A DNA stretch of 64,000 nucleotides from Kurthia huakuii LAM0618 (GCF_000505545.1 NZ_AYTB01000008.1:186001-250000), one strand, 5' to 3'. Shown: positions 8,462-17,348, counted from the stretch's first letter. Program-made: numbers and translations. The notes: generated by a model from the sequence alone, not told the origin.

Positions 8462-9027
8462 TTATTTGATATGCCATGTAAAATGAGGTCCTGGATTTCT
8501 GCGATAAATGTATCTAACGGTAGTCCAGCATGGTTTGGTATATCGATTGTTTGAAAGATAAAGCCAAGTAATAAAAAGTTATTACGTGAAGGGGCGATAA
8601 ACCCTTGTTTTTTTCCTTCATCGATTAGTTGATTTAGTGGTGCATAAAGTTTATGATGCATCGTTGATAAAATCTGCTTTTTTTCTGTAATAATTGGTGA
8701 AACGTCTTCAATAGTTGAAGCCATTCCTAAAATTTGATGTAAATCTTTTAATTGAAACATTCTTTCTAATAAATCACGTAATTGCTCCTCAAAACGCTGC
8801 GTAAAGTCTATTTCACTTAATAGCGTGACACTATAACGTATTTTTTCCACCATGAATTCAATGAGTAGTTCTTCTTTATTTGGATAATGTTTGTAAATGG
8901 CCGCGCGTGAAACATGAAGCTTTGTTGCAAGAAGGCTCATTGAAAATCCTTGGTAGCCTGTTTCAACAATCAACTCATGTGTAGCTTGCCATAAATCTTG
9001 TGTCGAAAATTTTTTATCTCGTCCCAT
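8458..9027 (-). CDS. TetR-family regulator of the adjacent ABC exporter
   Basis: A 189-residue protein has a TetR N-terminal helix-turn-helix (GFSMSLLATKLHVSRAAIYKHYPNKEELL) and a variable helical ligand domain. GGAGG lies seven bases before the ATG at 9027 and four before an alternative ATG at 9030. It is encoded just upstream of the permease on the same strand, and its stop codon lies inside the second operator copy. By analogy with lactococcal HrtR it could sense heme, but nothing in the ligand domain proves that. Confidence 0.8.
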   Translation of the reverse strand: MGRDKKFSTQDLWQATHELIVETGYQGFSMSLLATKLHVSRAAIYKHYPNKEELLIEFMVEKIRYSVTLLSEIDFTQRFEEQLRDLLERMFQLKDLHQILGMASTIEDVSPIITEKKQILSTMHHKLYAPLNQLIDEGKKQGFIAPSRNNFLLLGFIFQTIDIPNHAGLPLDTFIAEIQDLILHGISNK

Positions 9028-9108
9028 CATGAAACCTCCAATTATGTTTCATGCTATCATTGTCAGTTAAAAAAAGCGAGTGACGTTACGCTGTTTTAAA
9101 CGAAAAAA

Positions 9109-9137
9109 AGAGAATTTGCAACGTATCGCAAATTCTT
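9109..9137 (-). terminator. Terminator of the small 81-residue gene
   Basis: GAATTTGC (9112-9119) pairs with GCAAATTC (9128-9135), with a run of T on the minus strand after the stem. Confidence 0.7.
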
Positions 9138-9160
9138 TATGTTTATAGCTATTGAAATGA

Positions 9161-9406
9161 TTATTCGTGTGCACGTAAAAATTTCTCACCTAATGCGGTT
9201 ATTTGCGGATTGTTAAAATGAATTGCTACATTTCCTTGTTCAAGAATGCTCGTAATACCACTGGCTAAACCATGTTCTTCTGCATTATAAATGGCCGTAT
9301 GTAGGGCTTGCGGATCAGCTACTCTTGACCAGCTTGTCGTATTTTCACCAGCTGTTTCAAAATCTTTTAAAAATAAATAAACATTGTACTCTTGTTGTTT
9401 TTGCAT
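9161..9406 (-). CDS. Small protein of unknown function (81 aa)
   Basis: A short acidic protein without signal peptide or membrane segment has a strong ribosome binding site (GGAGGTGGAG) and its own terminator at 9109-9137, so it looks like a real single-gene unit. Features are a central helix (HTAIYNAEEHGLASGITSILEQG) and a short beta stretch (NVAIHFNN). I do not recognise the family. Confidence 0.6.
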   Translation of the reverse strand: MQKQQEYNVYLFLKDFETAGENTTSWSRVADPQALHTAIYNAEEHGLASGITSILEQGNVAIHFNNPQITALGEKFLRAHE

Positions 9407-9499
9407 AATTTCTCCACCTCCTGCTACTTAATTCGTTTCTTTTAAAGTGAATTCCTTCTTTTTAGAGAAAATATATTACATAAGAATGTATTTTTCGTA

Positions 9500-9538
9500 A
9501 ATAAACGGAAGAATTAAAAATAATTCTTCCGTTTATTA
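9500..9538 (-). terminator. Terminator of the 32-residue peptide gene
   Basis: AATAAACGGAAGAATTA and TAATTCTTCCGTTTATT are perfect arms around a four-base loop, just after the stop of the small gene at 9546. Confidence 0.7.
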
Positions 9539-9545
9539 TACCAAT

Positions 9546-9644
9546 TCAGTAGAAGCCCATAAATTTGAAAAGAATAATAAGTAAAGCGACGAAAATACTA
9601 CTTTCAAATAGATGTTCTTTAAAAAATAGAGATGGAAAATGCAT
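9546..9644 (-). CDS. 32-residue single-span membrane peptide
   Basis: A very short frame encodes a peptide starting MHFPSLFFKEHLF, then a hydrophobic span (SSIFVALLIILFKFMGFY). It has all the parts of a gene: a SigA-type promoter at 9672-9700, GAAAGG eight bases before the ATG, and a perfect hairpin terminator at 9500-9538. A charged KEH cluster precedes the span, so the peptide is probably a single-pass membrane protein. Many Bacillales encode peptides of this size with sporulation or stress roles, but no function can be assigned here. Confidence 0.6.
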   Translation of the reverse strand: MHFPSLFFKEHLFESSIFVALLIILFKFMGFY

Positions 9645-9671
9645 ACTATCATTCCTTTCGGATTTTCTTTC

Positions 9672-9700
9672 ATTATATGATGATAATTGAGTTTATTCAA
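9672..9700 (-). promoter_or_regulatory. SigA-type promoter of the 32-residue peptide gene
   Basis: On the minus strand TTGAAT (9700-9695), 17 bases, TATAAT (9677-9672). The -10 box is perfect. Confidence 0.7.
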
Positions 9701-10003
9701 TTATTTTCTCTAAAAAAACATTTTTTTCTGCTTTATTCGATTTTTTTATTTAAAAGTACAATTATTTAATGTAAAAATATTTTTATGTGTTTTGATATAA
9801 TTTTAGATGTGAATATTTATAAGAACAAAGGGAATTTTAATGAGATTAAATACTTATATATTTTTTAAAGAAAAGTATGGAAATTCTTTTGTGGTATTTA
9901 AAAATCAAATTACTATCTTTTTTTGATAAATTGTTTAGTTGAATTAAATTCAAATAATGGTATAAAGATGTATATTCATGCATGTGTTGTACTTTTATAA
10001 TGA
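9701..10003 (+). other. AT-rich region upstream of the secreted SH3 protein
   Basis: A 28-codon frame (9840-9926) with AAAGGGA before its ATG is the only possible gene; it has no convincing promoter or terminator. TTGAAT, 16 bases, TATAAA near 9940-9967 could be the promoter of the gene at 10025. Confidence 0.3.
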
Positions 10004-10024
10004 ATGAAAAAGGAGGATTTACAT

Positions 10025-10780
10025 ATGAATAATAAGATTACAAATGTCTCTCTAGCAGTGCTGATGGGTGTTGCAACTGTTTTTACGACGACTTCAAGCC
10101 CGTTAAATGTAGAAGCGGCAACTACGAAAACATACTATGCAGAGTCAGGTACATATATTTACAAATCTGCAAATAAAAAAACAAAAAAACTTAAGTTGTT
10201 GAATCAAAATCAAAAAGTGACGACAACTACAAAAGCATCGTCGAACTATTATAAAGTGAAAGTGGGTTCGACGACAGGCTATATTTTAAAATCTAAAACG
10301 AATACAAAACCTACATGGTATTATTATGCTTATTCAGATAGATCAGGTGCCTATACAAATCGTGAAAAAACAACGTATGTACAACTGGATAATAAAAAGC
10401 GAAATTATAAATTTGTTAGTCATACAAAACCACGTGGCTATGATACAACATTAAATGGAGAAGACTTATTAAAGGTTTTGTTTAATAATAAAACCTATTA
10501 TATGTATGATATTAATGTGACGATTAAACCGATTGTGTCAAAATACCGCGCATATCATAAGAAAATAAAAGCTGGTAAAGATTATGAATATGAAGGTGGA
10601 TATAACGATATGTATGTATATCATTCAAAAGCGCGCGCTAAAAAAATGATAGCTAAACTAGAGCAAATCGGATATGTACGCATTTCAAAGGATTCGCTGA
10701 TGGGTGGTATGTATACATACAAATATGAAGAATCGCATTATGGCAGTAGTCATGATTATCAAATTCGTTTAAATCATTAA
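10025..10780 (+). CDS. Secreted SH3b-domain protein
   Basis: AAAGGAGG lies eight bases before the ATG at 10025, which is preferred over an upstream ATG that contains the ribosome site. The 251-residue protein has a signal peptide cleaved near VEAATT, an SH3b-like domain (about 33-90, TYIYKSANKKTKKLKLLNQNQKV and YKVKVGSTTGYI), and an unrecognised lysine- and tyrosine-rich C-terminal domain (about 100-251). Secreted SH3b proteins usually bind the cell wall. No catalytic residues are evident in the C-terminal part. Confidence 0.65.
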   Translation: MNNKITNVSLAVLMGVATVFTTTSSPLNVEAATTKTYYAESGTYIYKSANKKTKKLKLLNQNQKVTTTTKASSNYYKVKVGSTTGYILKSKTNTKPTWYYYAYSDRSGAYTNREKTTYVQLDNKKRNYKFVSHTKPRGYDTTLNGEDLLKVLFNNKTYYMYDINVTIKPIVSKYRAYHKKIKAGKDYEYEGGYNDMYVYHSKARAKKMIAKLEQIGYVRISKDSLMGGMYTYKYEESHYGSSHDYQIRLNH

Positions 10781-10866
10781 TGTTTACGGCGTGTAATTAG
10801 GGTATAGAACAATCAGAGAATATTGTTTCAGGCCGCCTTTGGAATTTATTGAAAGCAGGTGTTAAT

Positions 10867-11052
10867 GTGTCAAATACGATTATTCAATTATCAAATGGGA
10901 AAGAAATTAGCTACGCATTACCTTATTCAGAATTTGATGAGAAGTTTTTAAATGCAGAAGGTGCATTTGAAGTGCCTTCTATTCGTCAAGAAAATGAGGG
11001 AAAACATAGCGTTATTTTCACAGCACATATTGTTTCAATTTCAGAAGGCTAG
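10867..11052 (+). CDS. Small hypothetical protein
   Basis: A 61-residue frame starts at GTG (10867) after an AGGTG-like site; a TTG at 10849 is an alternative, and the frame is open back to 10801. The sequence (NTIIQLSNGKEISYALPY; HSVIFTAHIVSISEG) looks like a soluble beta-rich protein. A terminator follows at 11061-11092, which supports an expressed unit. Family not recognised. Confidence 0.45.
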   Translation: MSNTIIQLSNGKEISYALPYSEFDEKFLNAEGAFEVPSIRQENEGKHSVIFTAHIVSISEG

Positions 11053-11060
11053 CATTTTGA

Positions 11061-11092
11061 AAAGCATCCATGATGATGAAGGGTGCTTTTTT
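11061..11092 (+). terminator. Terminator before the DesK-like gene
   Basis: AGCATCC (11063-11069) pairs with GGGTGCT (11081-11087), followed by seven T. Confidence 0.7.
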
Positions 11093-11137
11093 TATATGCT
11101 TTCGGCTATAATAGAAAAGATTGAAAGGAGCGATTAC

Positions 11138-12268
11138 ATGCAAACAAAGGCTTTCGAAATCATTACGAATCGCCCTTTTTTAAGCGCTATTATTTGGTTT
11201 GTTGGATGCTTTATTCCGTTCGTATGGATTTTCCATAATGCAGAGACATCGATTATTAGCATTACAGTAGCAATTTTATTTACATTTTTAATTTGTACGT
11301 ATTTTGCATCGGTGTTAACGAACGGCTTAGTCTATATGTGGCTATCGTTTATGATGGTCATTAATGCGGTGATGGCCGTGTTATTTGGCTATTTTTACTT
11401 TGCATTCTTTACGGCGATGTTTATTGGCCGTATTCGTAGTACTGTCGGCTTTTATGTCATGTATGGGATTCATTTAGGTATTACTGTTGGCTCGATTTTA
11501 GGTGGTTTCTTTATTGAAACGGAGTTATATATTCAACAAATTCCTTATATGGTCCTTGTTGTTTTTGGTGCTATTTTAGGACCGTTTTATTTGTATAGCC
11601 GTAAGCAAAACACCGAATTAGAAGGGCGCCTACAAACGGCGAACGAACGTATTTCGGAACTGAGCGTTTATGAAGAGCGTCAACGAATCGCACGCGACCT
11701 ACATGATACACTTGGTCAAAAATTATCGATGATTGGCTTAAAGCTAGATCTTGCTATTCGTTTAGTCGATAAAAGCCCTGATAAAGCAAAAGAAGAGCTA
11801 AAAGATGTGCGTCAAACGGCGAGCATGGCATTAAAGGAAGTACGCGAAATGGTGTCAGATATGAAAAAAGTGCAGCTATCAGATGAACTGTATCAAGTTG
11901 AGAAGTTATTACAAATGGCGAATATCAACTGTGACATCGAAGGGGATCGTAAATTGTACGATGTGCCACTTATTTTAGAAAATACATTAAGTATGTGTTT
12001 AAAAGAAGCGGTCAACAATGTCGTGCGCCATAGTAAGGCGAAACATTGCACGATTACCGTTGAACAATCAACAAAAGATATTGTGTTGACTGTTGAAGAT
12101 GATGGCATGGGCTTAAAAACATCGTTTGCTGAATCAGCGGGCAATGGCTTAAAAGGAATGCATGAGCGCATTGAATTTGTGAACGGTAAATTGGACATTG
12201 AACAGCGAGCAAAAGGGACTGCATTAACATTTACAGTGCCACTTGTAATCGTCTACCAAGAGGGATGA
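11138..12268 (+). CDS. DesK-like membrane histidine kinase
   Basis: GAAAGGAG lies eight bases before the ATG at 11138. The 376-residue protein has about five membrane segments in residues 1-155, a HisKA_3 dimerisation helix with the phospho-acceptor His in ERQRIARDLHDTLGQKLS, and a C-terminal HATPase domain (SMCLKEAVNNVVRHSKA; VEDDGMGL). The membrane part (YFYFAFFTAMFIGRIR) and the kinase core closely follow B. subtilis DesK, the thermosensor for membrane fluidity. No response regulator (DesR) or desaturase gene is adjacent; the next gene is an unknown membrane-anchored protein. Confidence 0.8.
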   Translation: MQTKAFEIITNRPFLSAIIWFVGCFIPFVWIFHNAETSIISITVAILFTFLICTYFASVLTNGLVYMWLSFMMVINAVMAVLFGYFYFAFFTAMFIGRIRSTVGFYVMYGIHLGITVGSILGGFFIETELYIQQIPYMVLVVFGAILGPFYLYSRKQNTELEGRLQTANERISELSVYEERQRIARDLHDTLGQKLSMIGLKLDLAIRLVDKSPDKAKEELKDVRQTASMALKEVREMVSDMKKVQLSDELYQVEKLLQMANINCDIEGDRKLYDVPLILENTLSMCLKEAVNNVVRHSKAKHCTITVEQSTKDIVLTVEDDGMGLKTSFAESAGNGLKGMHERIEFVNGKLDIEQRAKGTALTFTVPLVIVYQEG

Positions 12269-12272
12269 ATGT

Positions 12273-12746
12273 ATGAGAAGAAAAGGCATTTTTATGGCCG
12301 TGTTGATGGTTGTATTAGGAATTAGCGCATTTATGGCGATTCAACAAAATCGTCACGAACAACAAGATATCGCGGCGATTTTAGATCACCAAGCACAAAT
12401 TGACAAAATCGTCATACAGCAACAACAAAAAACGATTGCGACGATTAAAGACGACGTGCAGCGCTACGTAGAACCAACGCCACTCGTTCATATTGCGCCA
12501 TTAGAGCGTAAAATGAACAAGAAATTTGAAAAAGATGCGCGTTATACGATGAACTATTATTATGACAACAAGTTGTTATATACGGTCGATGTATTGCGTT
12601 TAAAGCAACATGAACCATTAACAGCTTCTGAAAAGCAATTTGTGTTCACCGTTAACGGGGCATCCTATATGCTTGTGTGGCAGCCGTATGAAAAGCAGCT
12701 ATCACAGCATCATCATACCGTAGAGTTACTTAAAAAAATTCAATAA
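12273..12746 (+). CDS. Membrane-anchored protein of unknown function
   Basis: A 157-residue protein has an N-terminal hydrophobic anchor (GIFMAVLMVVLGISAFMA), then a glutamine-rich helix (QAQIDKIVIQQQQKTIATI) and a small beta-rich domain outside the membrane. It starts four bases after the DesK-like stop, so the two are likely cotranscribed and may work together at the membrane. I do not recognise the family. A weak hairpin with T-rich tail follows near 12753-12784. Confidence 0.55.
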   Translation: MRRKGIFMAVLMVVLGISAFMAIQQNRHEQQDIAAILDHQAQIDKIVIQQQQKTIATIKDDVQRYVEPTPLVHIAPLERKMNKKFEKDARYTMNYYYDNKLLYTVDVLRLKQHEPLTASEKQFVFTVNGASYMLVWQPYEKQLSQHHHTVELLKKIQ

Positions 12747-12806
12747 CGTGATTGAGGGCAGGAGAAATCTTGGCCTCTTTTTCAATTATTTTATAGAGGT
12801 GAGCAT

Positions 12807-13889
12807 ATGGTAACGTTAGAATTACGACATATAACGAAATTTTATGACAAAGAAGTACGCGTTGTTACCGATTTTAATTTAACGGTAGCAGATAAGGAAT
12901 TTATCGTGTTTGTTGGGCCATCTGGTTGCGGGAAAAGTACGACATTGCGCATGATTGCCGGCTTAGAAGAGATTTCAGAAGGCGAGTTTTTAATCGATGG
13001 TAAGCGCATGAATGATGTCGTGCCAAAGAATCGCAATATCGCGATGGTTTTTCAACATTATGCGTTGTATCCGCATATGACGGTGTTTGATAATATGGCA
13101 TTTGGGTTGAAAATGCGCAACGTATCAAAAAAGGAAATCATGCAGCGCGTGGAAGTAGCGGCGGAGATTTTAGATTTAACGCAGTTATTAAATCGAAAAC
13201 CAACCGCCTTGTCAGGTGGGCAGCGCCAGCGCGTGGCACTTGGACGAGCCATCGTGCGCGATGCGAATATCTTTTTAATGGATGAACCACTATCAAATTT
13301 AGATTCAAAGCTACGCGTACAAATGCGCACGGAAATTATTAAACTGCATCGACGTTTAAAAACGACAACGATTTATGTGACGCATGACCAAACGGAAGCG
13401 ATGACGATGGCGAGCCGAATTGTCGTTATGAACGATGGGGTTATTCAGCAAATTGGGACACCAAAGGAAGTTTATGACGCGCCGCATAATGTGTTTGTCG
13501 GTGGTTTTATTGGTAGTCCTGCGATGAACTTTTTCCGAGGTGCTATCGAACAACAGCAATTTATTATAAACAATGTTGAATTTGAGATGGCGCCACGAGA
13601 TAGCGAAGCATTACAGCCCTATGAGCAGAAAGAAGTCATTATCGGTATTCGCACGGAACACATTACAAGTCAGGAGCCAAGTGGGAACACAGCACGAGCG
13701 ATTCTGGTGTTCGTCGAAGCGGTCGAATTAACCGGTGCGGAGCAAATAATTTATGGTAATTTCGCGGGGCAGCGACTTATTGGTCGTGCGGATGCGCAGC
13801 AACAACTAGCAATCGGCGAGACGCATCGATTTTACGTCCAGACGGCACATGTTCATTTCTTTGATGCGGAGACGGAACAGCGTATTTGA
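12807..13889 (+). CDS. msmX: Multi-sugar ABC transporter ATPase, MsmX/UgpC type
   Basis: The 360-residue ATPase has Walker A GPSGCGKS, Q-loop VFQHYALYPH, signature LSGGQRQR, Walker B FLMDEPLSNLD, and a switch His in VTHDQTEA. The C-terminal third is the TOBE/OB-type regulatory domain of carbohydrate importer ATPases. In Bacillus, MsmX energises several sugar ABC importers whose permeases are encoded elsewhere. Here it is also a lone gene, with GAGGTG before its ATG, which supports a shared ATPase. UgpC is an equally valid family name. Confidence 0.85.
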   Translation: MVTLELRHITKFYDKEVRVVTDFNLTVADKEFIVFVGPSGCGKSTTLRMIAGLEEISEGEFLIDGKRMNDVVPKNRNIAMVFQHYALYPHMTVFDNMAFGLKMRNVSKKEIMQRVEVAAEILDLTQLLNRKPTALSGGQRQRVALGRAIVRDANIFLMDEPLSNLDSKLRVQMRTEIIKLHRRLKTTTIYVTHDQTEAMTMASRIVVMNDGVIQQIGTPKEVYDAPHNVFVGGFIGSPAMNFFRGAIEQQQFIINNVEFEMAPRDSEALQPYEQKEVIIGIRTEHITSQEPSGNTARAILVFVEAVELTGAEQIIYGNFAGQRLIGRADAQQQLAIGETHRFYVQTAHVHFFDAETEQRI

Positions 13890-13968
13890 GTATTAAGGCT
13901 AATGGGTGTGCTTTTTTTCCATTATTTCGGTATAGTGGAGTTAATAGAGAATGGAGGGCGATTATGAC

Positions 13969-15786
13969 ATGGCACAATTCAAACAGTATATGCAACGTTC
14001 GTGGAAAAACATAAAGCAAGACCTCAAAGAAGAAGTAAAGCAACAATTTGATGTAGAGTTTGAAGGGCATCACGTAACCGTCCATACGACAGTAGCTGGA
14101 GCCACGTTATTTATTGATGGCGAGCTCGTTGATGAAGTGAACCGACCATCGAAATTAGGAAAGTTACGCCCAAGTGAAGTTGTGAAAGGCGAGAAAAATG
14201 GCTTGCACGTTAAGGCGAAAGTTAATGGCATTAAAACGCTCGATTGCACGTTTTATATAAATGGTAAAAAATTTATTAAACAAAAGCATGAATTGAACTT
14301 TTCAATGTGGAAGCATCGTGAAAAAATTGTGCCAGCTTTAATCGAAGCTTATGAAAAAAATGGCACATTAGAAAATTTTACGTTACCAGATGAAGGTTAT
14401 TATTATTTTGATGAGGAGGAGCATTTGGAGCCTGGTGCCTATTATGAAGTGTTATTTTCGGAACATGAGCAAGGTTATGAACACGGCTTTGCGAAAAAGT
14501 TGTTAAAAAAAGTCGATTGGTTGCTTGAAAAACCGAGCGATAAAACACGCAATTCGATTTATGAAGATGTGCTAGATGATGATTTCCCGGAGTATGCGCT
14601 GCTTTTTAACGACATGTTGGCTGAGTTAGAGGTCGATGAAGCGGCACTTCATAAAGAGGCTATGTGGTTTATTGAGCATGCGGCACATCGTTATGTCGTC
14701 GATTTTGCGCTTTTATTACTTGGGCGTTCTACGGTGGCATGCGATGTCGACTTGCTGCGTGTAATCGGACGCCATGAAGAATTTACGGCGTTTGTGGCCG
14801 TGGCATTGCATCGCCACGGCGCACCTGCACATGAACTACTGTTTGAATTGGCGAAGGACACGACTGGATATGGTCAGCAAGCAGCTATTCTAATGCTAGA
14901 ACCGACAACCGAGTCGATTCGTACGTGGTTATTGTACGACGCACCGCTTCTAACGGAAAGCTCACTCGCTCTGATAGTAGCGATCGCACAAAAAAGTGCA
15001 TTGTCAGAGGCGTTGAAAGCAGATAGCGCTCCACGTGAACTATTTGCGCGGGCCACGATGATGCTTATGTGCCTTACTGAATCAGAAGAAACGGTCGAAC
15101 TTTATAATGAACTACCCGAAGCATTACTTGACTATGTGCGCCATGCTAAAACGCATATTACCACGTATGAACAGTTGTATCCAATTGCTAAAATGGCCGA
15201 GTATTTATCGGCTTATGAGTGGGATTATTTAATTGAATATACATCCTGGCAACCAGTCGAAAGTAATTTAGTGTTGTCAGGTTTAGACGCCATTTTAACG
15301 AGTGCTAATTGGCAACCAATGATTGAGAAGGCGTTTGCAGAAGAGCGTACTATGGCGCAAGCAATTACGATTGCGCGCGCGAGTGGCGCTGAGTATATGT
15401 CGCTTGTTTATAAAAAAATCGTCAACGGGCATTTTGAACCGTATTTATATGCCGCGCTTATTGCGGGTGAAGATACGCACTTGTTTAGAGCGGTTATTGA
15501 CTATGTCGAACAATTTGAATTGGCACCGTTAAATCCGCTAGAGCGAGAATGTATTGAACTCCTAATCGATGAGTTGTCATCGTATGATGGCGTTGGGAAA
15601 CGTTTAATGCATCATGCGTTGCAATTGGAAGATGAGCTGTTGACATTTAGTGTGTTAGATACGCTACAGTTGTGGAAAGTATCAAGTTATTTACCAGAGT
15701 TTGAACAAGAGCTGCAAAACATAGCAAAAACATCAGCTAATCGTGCACAGCGCCGCTTCGCAAAGTGCTTAGCAAAAGGGCATTAA
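13969..15786 (+). CDS. Large helical-repeat protein of unknown function
   Basis: GGAGGG precedes the ATG at 13969, about 10 bases away. The 605-residue protein has a beta-rich N-terminal domain (about 15-110; VEFEGHHVTVHTTVAGATLFIDGEL) and a long alpha-helical remainder with HEAT- or TPR-like helix pairs and no cysteines in a catalytic setting. There is no signal peptide or membrane segment, so it is probably cytoplasmic. I do not recognise a characterised homologue. It is followed by a bidirectional terminator that also serves the convergent tRNA gene. Confidence 0.6.
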   Translation: MAQFKQYMQRSWKNIKQDLKEEVKQQFDVEFEGHHVTVHTTVAGATLFIDGELVDEVNRPSKLGKLRPSEVVKGEKNGLHVKAKVNGIKTLDCTFYINGKKFIKQKHELNFSMWKHREKIVPALIEAYEKNGTLENFTLPDEGYYYFDEEEHLEPGAYYEVLFSEHEQGYEHGFAKKLLKKVDWLLEKPSDKTRNSIYEDVLDDDFPEYALLFNDMLAELEVDEAALHKEAMWFIEHAAHRYVVDFALLLLGRSTVACDVDLLRVIGRHEEFTAFVAVALHRHGAPAHELLFELAKDTTGYGQQAAILMLEPTTESIRTWLLYDAPLLTESSLALIVAIAQKSALSEALKADSAPRELFARATMMLMCLTESEETVELYNELPEALLDYVRHAKTHITTYEQLYPIAKMAEYLSAYEWDYLIEYTSWQPVESNLVLSGLDAILTSANWQPMIEKAFAEERTMAQAITIARASGAEYMSLVYKKIVNGHFEPYLYAALIAGEDTHLFRAVIDYVEQFELAPLNPLERECIELLIDELSSYDGVGKRLMHHALQLEDELLTFSVLDTLQLWKVSSYLPEFEQELQNIAKTSANRAQRRFAKCLAKGH

Positions 15787-15804
15787 GTTATTGAAACATA
15801 ATAA

Positions 15805-15845
15805 AAAGAGGGAATGCGTGTTCACGCATTCCCTCTTTTTATTAT
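15805..15845. terminator. Bidirectional terminator
   Basis: GAGGGAATGCGTG and CACGCATTCCCTC form a 13-base stem with A and T tracts on the two sides, between the large helical-repeat gene and the convergent tRNA-Lys. Confidence 0.85.
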
Positions 15846-15918
15846 GGACCTGGTGGGGATCGAACCCACAACCCCCTGATTAAGAGTCAGGTGCGCTAGC
15901 CAATTGCGCCACAGATCC
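15845..15918 (-). tRNA. tRNA-Lys (anticodon CUU)
   Basis: On the minus strand a full cloverleaf can be drawn: acceptor GGATCTG with CAGGTCC (one G-U pair), D arm GCGCAATTGGCTAGCGC, anticodon arm CCTGA-CTCTTAA-TCAGG with anticodon CTT, and T arm TGTGGGTTCGATCCCCA. The discriminator is A and the CCA end is not encoded. CTT reads AAG, so the tRNA is lysine-specific. Confidence 0.93.
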
Positions 15919-16179
15919 GAAATAATCATTGTATTCCCTCGAACAATTACTAGTATAGCACGCTCATATTTAAATACAATGTTTTGTAATATAAAAATTT
16001 AAGTTAAGTCAAGTTATTTTCTGTTGAATTATCAATAATTTCTGTTAAAAATGCGTATTTTCTGTTTCTGATGATGTGAAGCTCATTTTTGCAAAAACGG
16101 CAAGAAGAAATGTTTTTCGTTTTCGCATTACTGTGCTACGATAATAATAATGTTTGTATGTTGAAAGGAAGATTTTAAA
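15919..16179. other. Intergenic region upstream of the esterase
   Basis: No gene is seen. The left part must hold the tRNA-Lys promoter on the minus strand; a TACGATAAT -10-like box near 16137 probably belongs to the esterase. Confidence 0.4.
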
Positions 16180-16821
16180 ATGAAATCACCATTTACTTTT
16201 GAGCATAGCGCTCCAAATAATGTCGAAAAAGGCAAGTTATATCCTGCTGTATTTTTAATGCATGGTATGGGCAGTAATGAACAAGATTTACCGCAGTTAT
16301 TACATGATGTCAAAGATCAATGTCATATTTTTAGTTTACGTGGCCCGGTTGTGCAACCACCAGGTTATGCTTTCTTCACAATTGAAGAGTTTGGTAAACC
16401 ACATAAAGTTGTTTTTGATAAAATTGTGGCACATATCCGCGACTTTATCGAAGAAGTTGTAGCACAATATCCAGTAGATGCGACAAAATTATTCGTCATG
16501 GGCTTTAGCCAAGGTGGTATTTTAGCGCAAACACTGGCGCTTGTCTTAGGCAATGAAAATTTAGCGGGTGTGGTGGTATTGAGTGCGTATTTACCAGAGC
16601 ATGTGCGCGAAGAATATTTCAAGCATGATGTGACGAACTTACCAATGCTTATTACACATGGTACGATGGATTATGTTTTACCGTATCAATGGGGTGAGGC
16701 ATCACGCGACTTCTTTAAAGAACAAGGAGCAGACGTAACGTTTGTATCATTTGAAGATGGTCATGGTGTGACGCCAGCGATTCAACAACAAATTACGCGC
16801 TTCTTTACAACGCAATTTTAG
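16180..16821 (+). CDS. Alpha/beta hydrolase, phospholipase/carboxylesterase family
   Basis: A 213-residue enzyme of the Abhydrolase_2 group has the nucleophile elbow GFSQGG (Ser near 110), an oxyanion-region HGMGSNEQDL, an acid in THGTMDYVLP and a catalytic His in EDGHGV. Such enzymes hydrolyse short acyl esters; the natural substrate is unknown. The ATG has AAAGGAAG upstream. It stands alone between the tRNA gene and the trp leader and has its own terminator at 16828-16868. Confidence 0.85.
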   Translation: MKSPFTFEHSAPNNVEKGKLYPAVFLMHGMGSNEQDLPQLLHDVKDQCHIFSLRGPVVQPPGYAFFTIEEFGKPHKVVFDKIVAHIRDFIEEVVAQYPVDATKLFVMGFSQGGILAQTLALVLGNENLAGVVVLSAYLPEHVREEYFKHDVTNLPMLITHGTMDYVLPYQWGEASRDFFKEQGADVTFVSFEDGHGVTPAIQQQITRFFTTQF

Positions 16822-16827
16822 TGACAT

Positions 16828-16868
16828 GAAGAAATGGTACCCGAGCGGTGCGATTTCTTCTTTTTTTT
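16828..16868 (+). terminator. Terminator of the esterase gene
   Basis: GAAGAAAT (16828-16835) pairs with ATTTCTTC (16853-16860), followed by eight T. Confidence 0.8.
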
Positions 16869-16876
16869 AGAAATAC

Positions 16877-16904
16877 TTGACAGTGATGGAACGAGTAGTA
16901 TAAG
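16877..16904 (+). promoter_or_regulatory. Promoter of the trp operon leader
   Basis: TTGACA (16877-16882), 16 bases, TATAAG (16899-16904). It lies directly upstream of the T-box leader. Confidence 0.7.
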
Positions 16905-16910
16905 CTAAGA

Positions 16911-17252
16911 ACAACTTATTCGAGCGGAAGGGTAGAAAGCCTTGAAAGCAGGGCTTCCCTTTAGCAGAGCACAGAATAGCAGAGCATAGTTGAGAGAAAT
17001 TGAAGAGTAAGAGTAGTAGCAAATGTTGTCATGTTAAGAGAGTCAGTGGCTGGTGTGAACTGATCATGTGCATTTGTGAATGGACTTATGAGAGCATTTG
17101 TGAACCGTTTCGTAGTAGCAAATGACGCGTCATCCCCGTTAACGGATGCTGAGCAATCAGACAAAGTGGAAGCGTACGTGCTTCAACTTGAGGTGGCAAC
17201 GCGGTAGCAATCGTCCTCATGAAAGAGTTATTCTTTCGTGAGGGCTTTTTTT
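16911..17252 (+). promoter_or_regulatory. T-box riboswitch, tryptophan-specific, controlling trpDCFBA
   Basis: The leader has the parts of a T-box element. The stem I distal motif is AGTGGCTGGTGTGAAC. The specifier loop follows AGTAGT...CATTTG and reads GAATGGACTT, with the Trp codon TGG at 17081-17083. The conserved T-box AGGTGGCAACGCGG is at 17191-17204. A terminator stem, CCTCATGAAAGA (17215-17226) with TCTTTCGTGAGG (17232-17243), is followed by a T tract. Uncharged tRNA-Trp would favour the antiterminator and expression of the trp genes. Confidence 0.9.
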
Positions 17253-17348
17253 ATTGCTCGTAAGTCAGCTGAAATTTCTCGCTTATCTCGAACTGATTTT
17301 CGAATTTTAATGTTTGAATATTCCGTCAATATAGAGAGGAGCAGTAAC

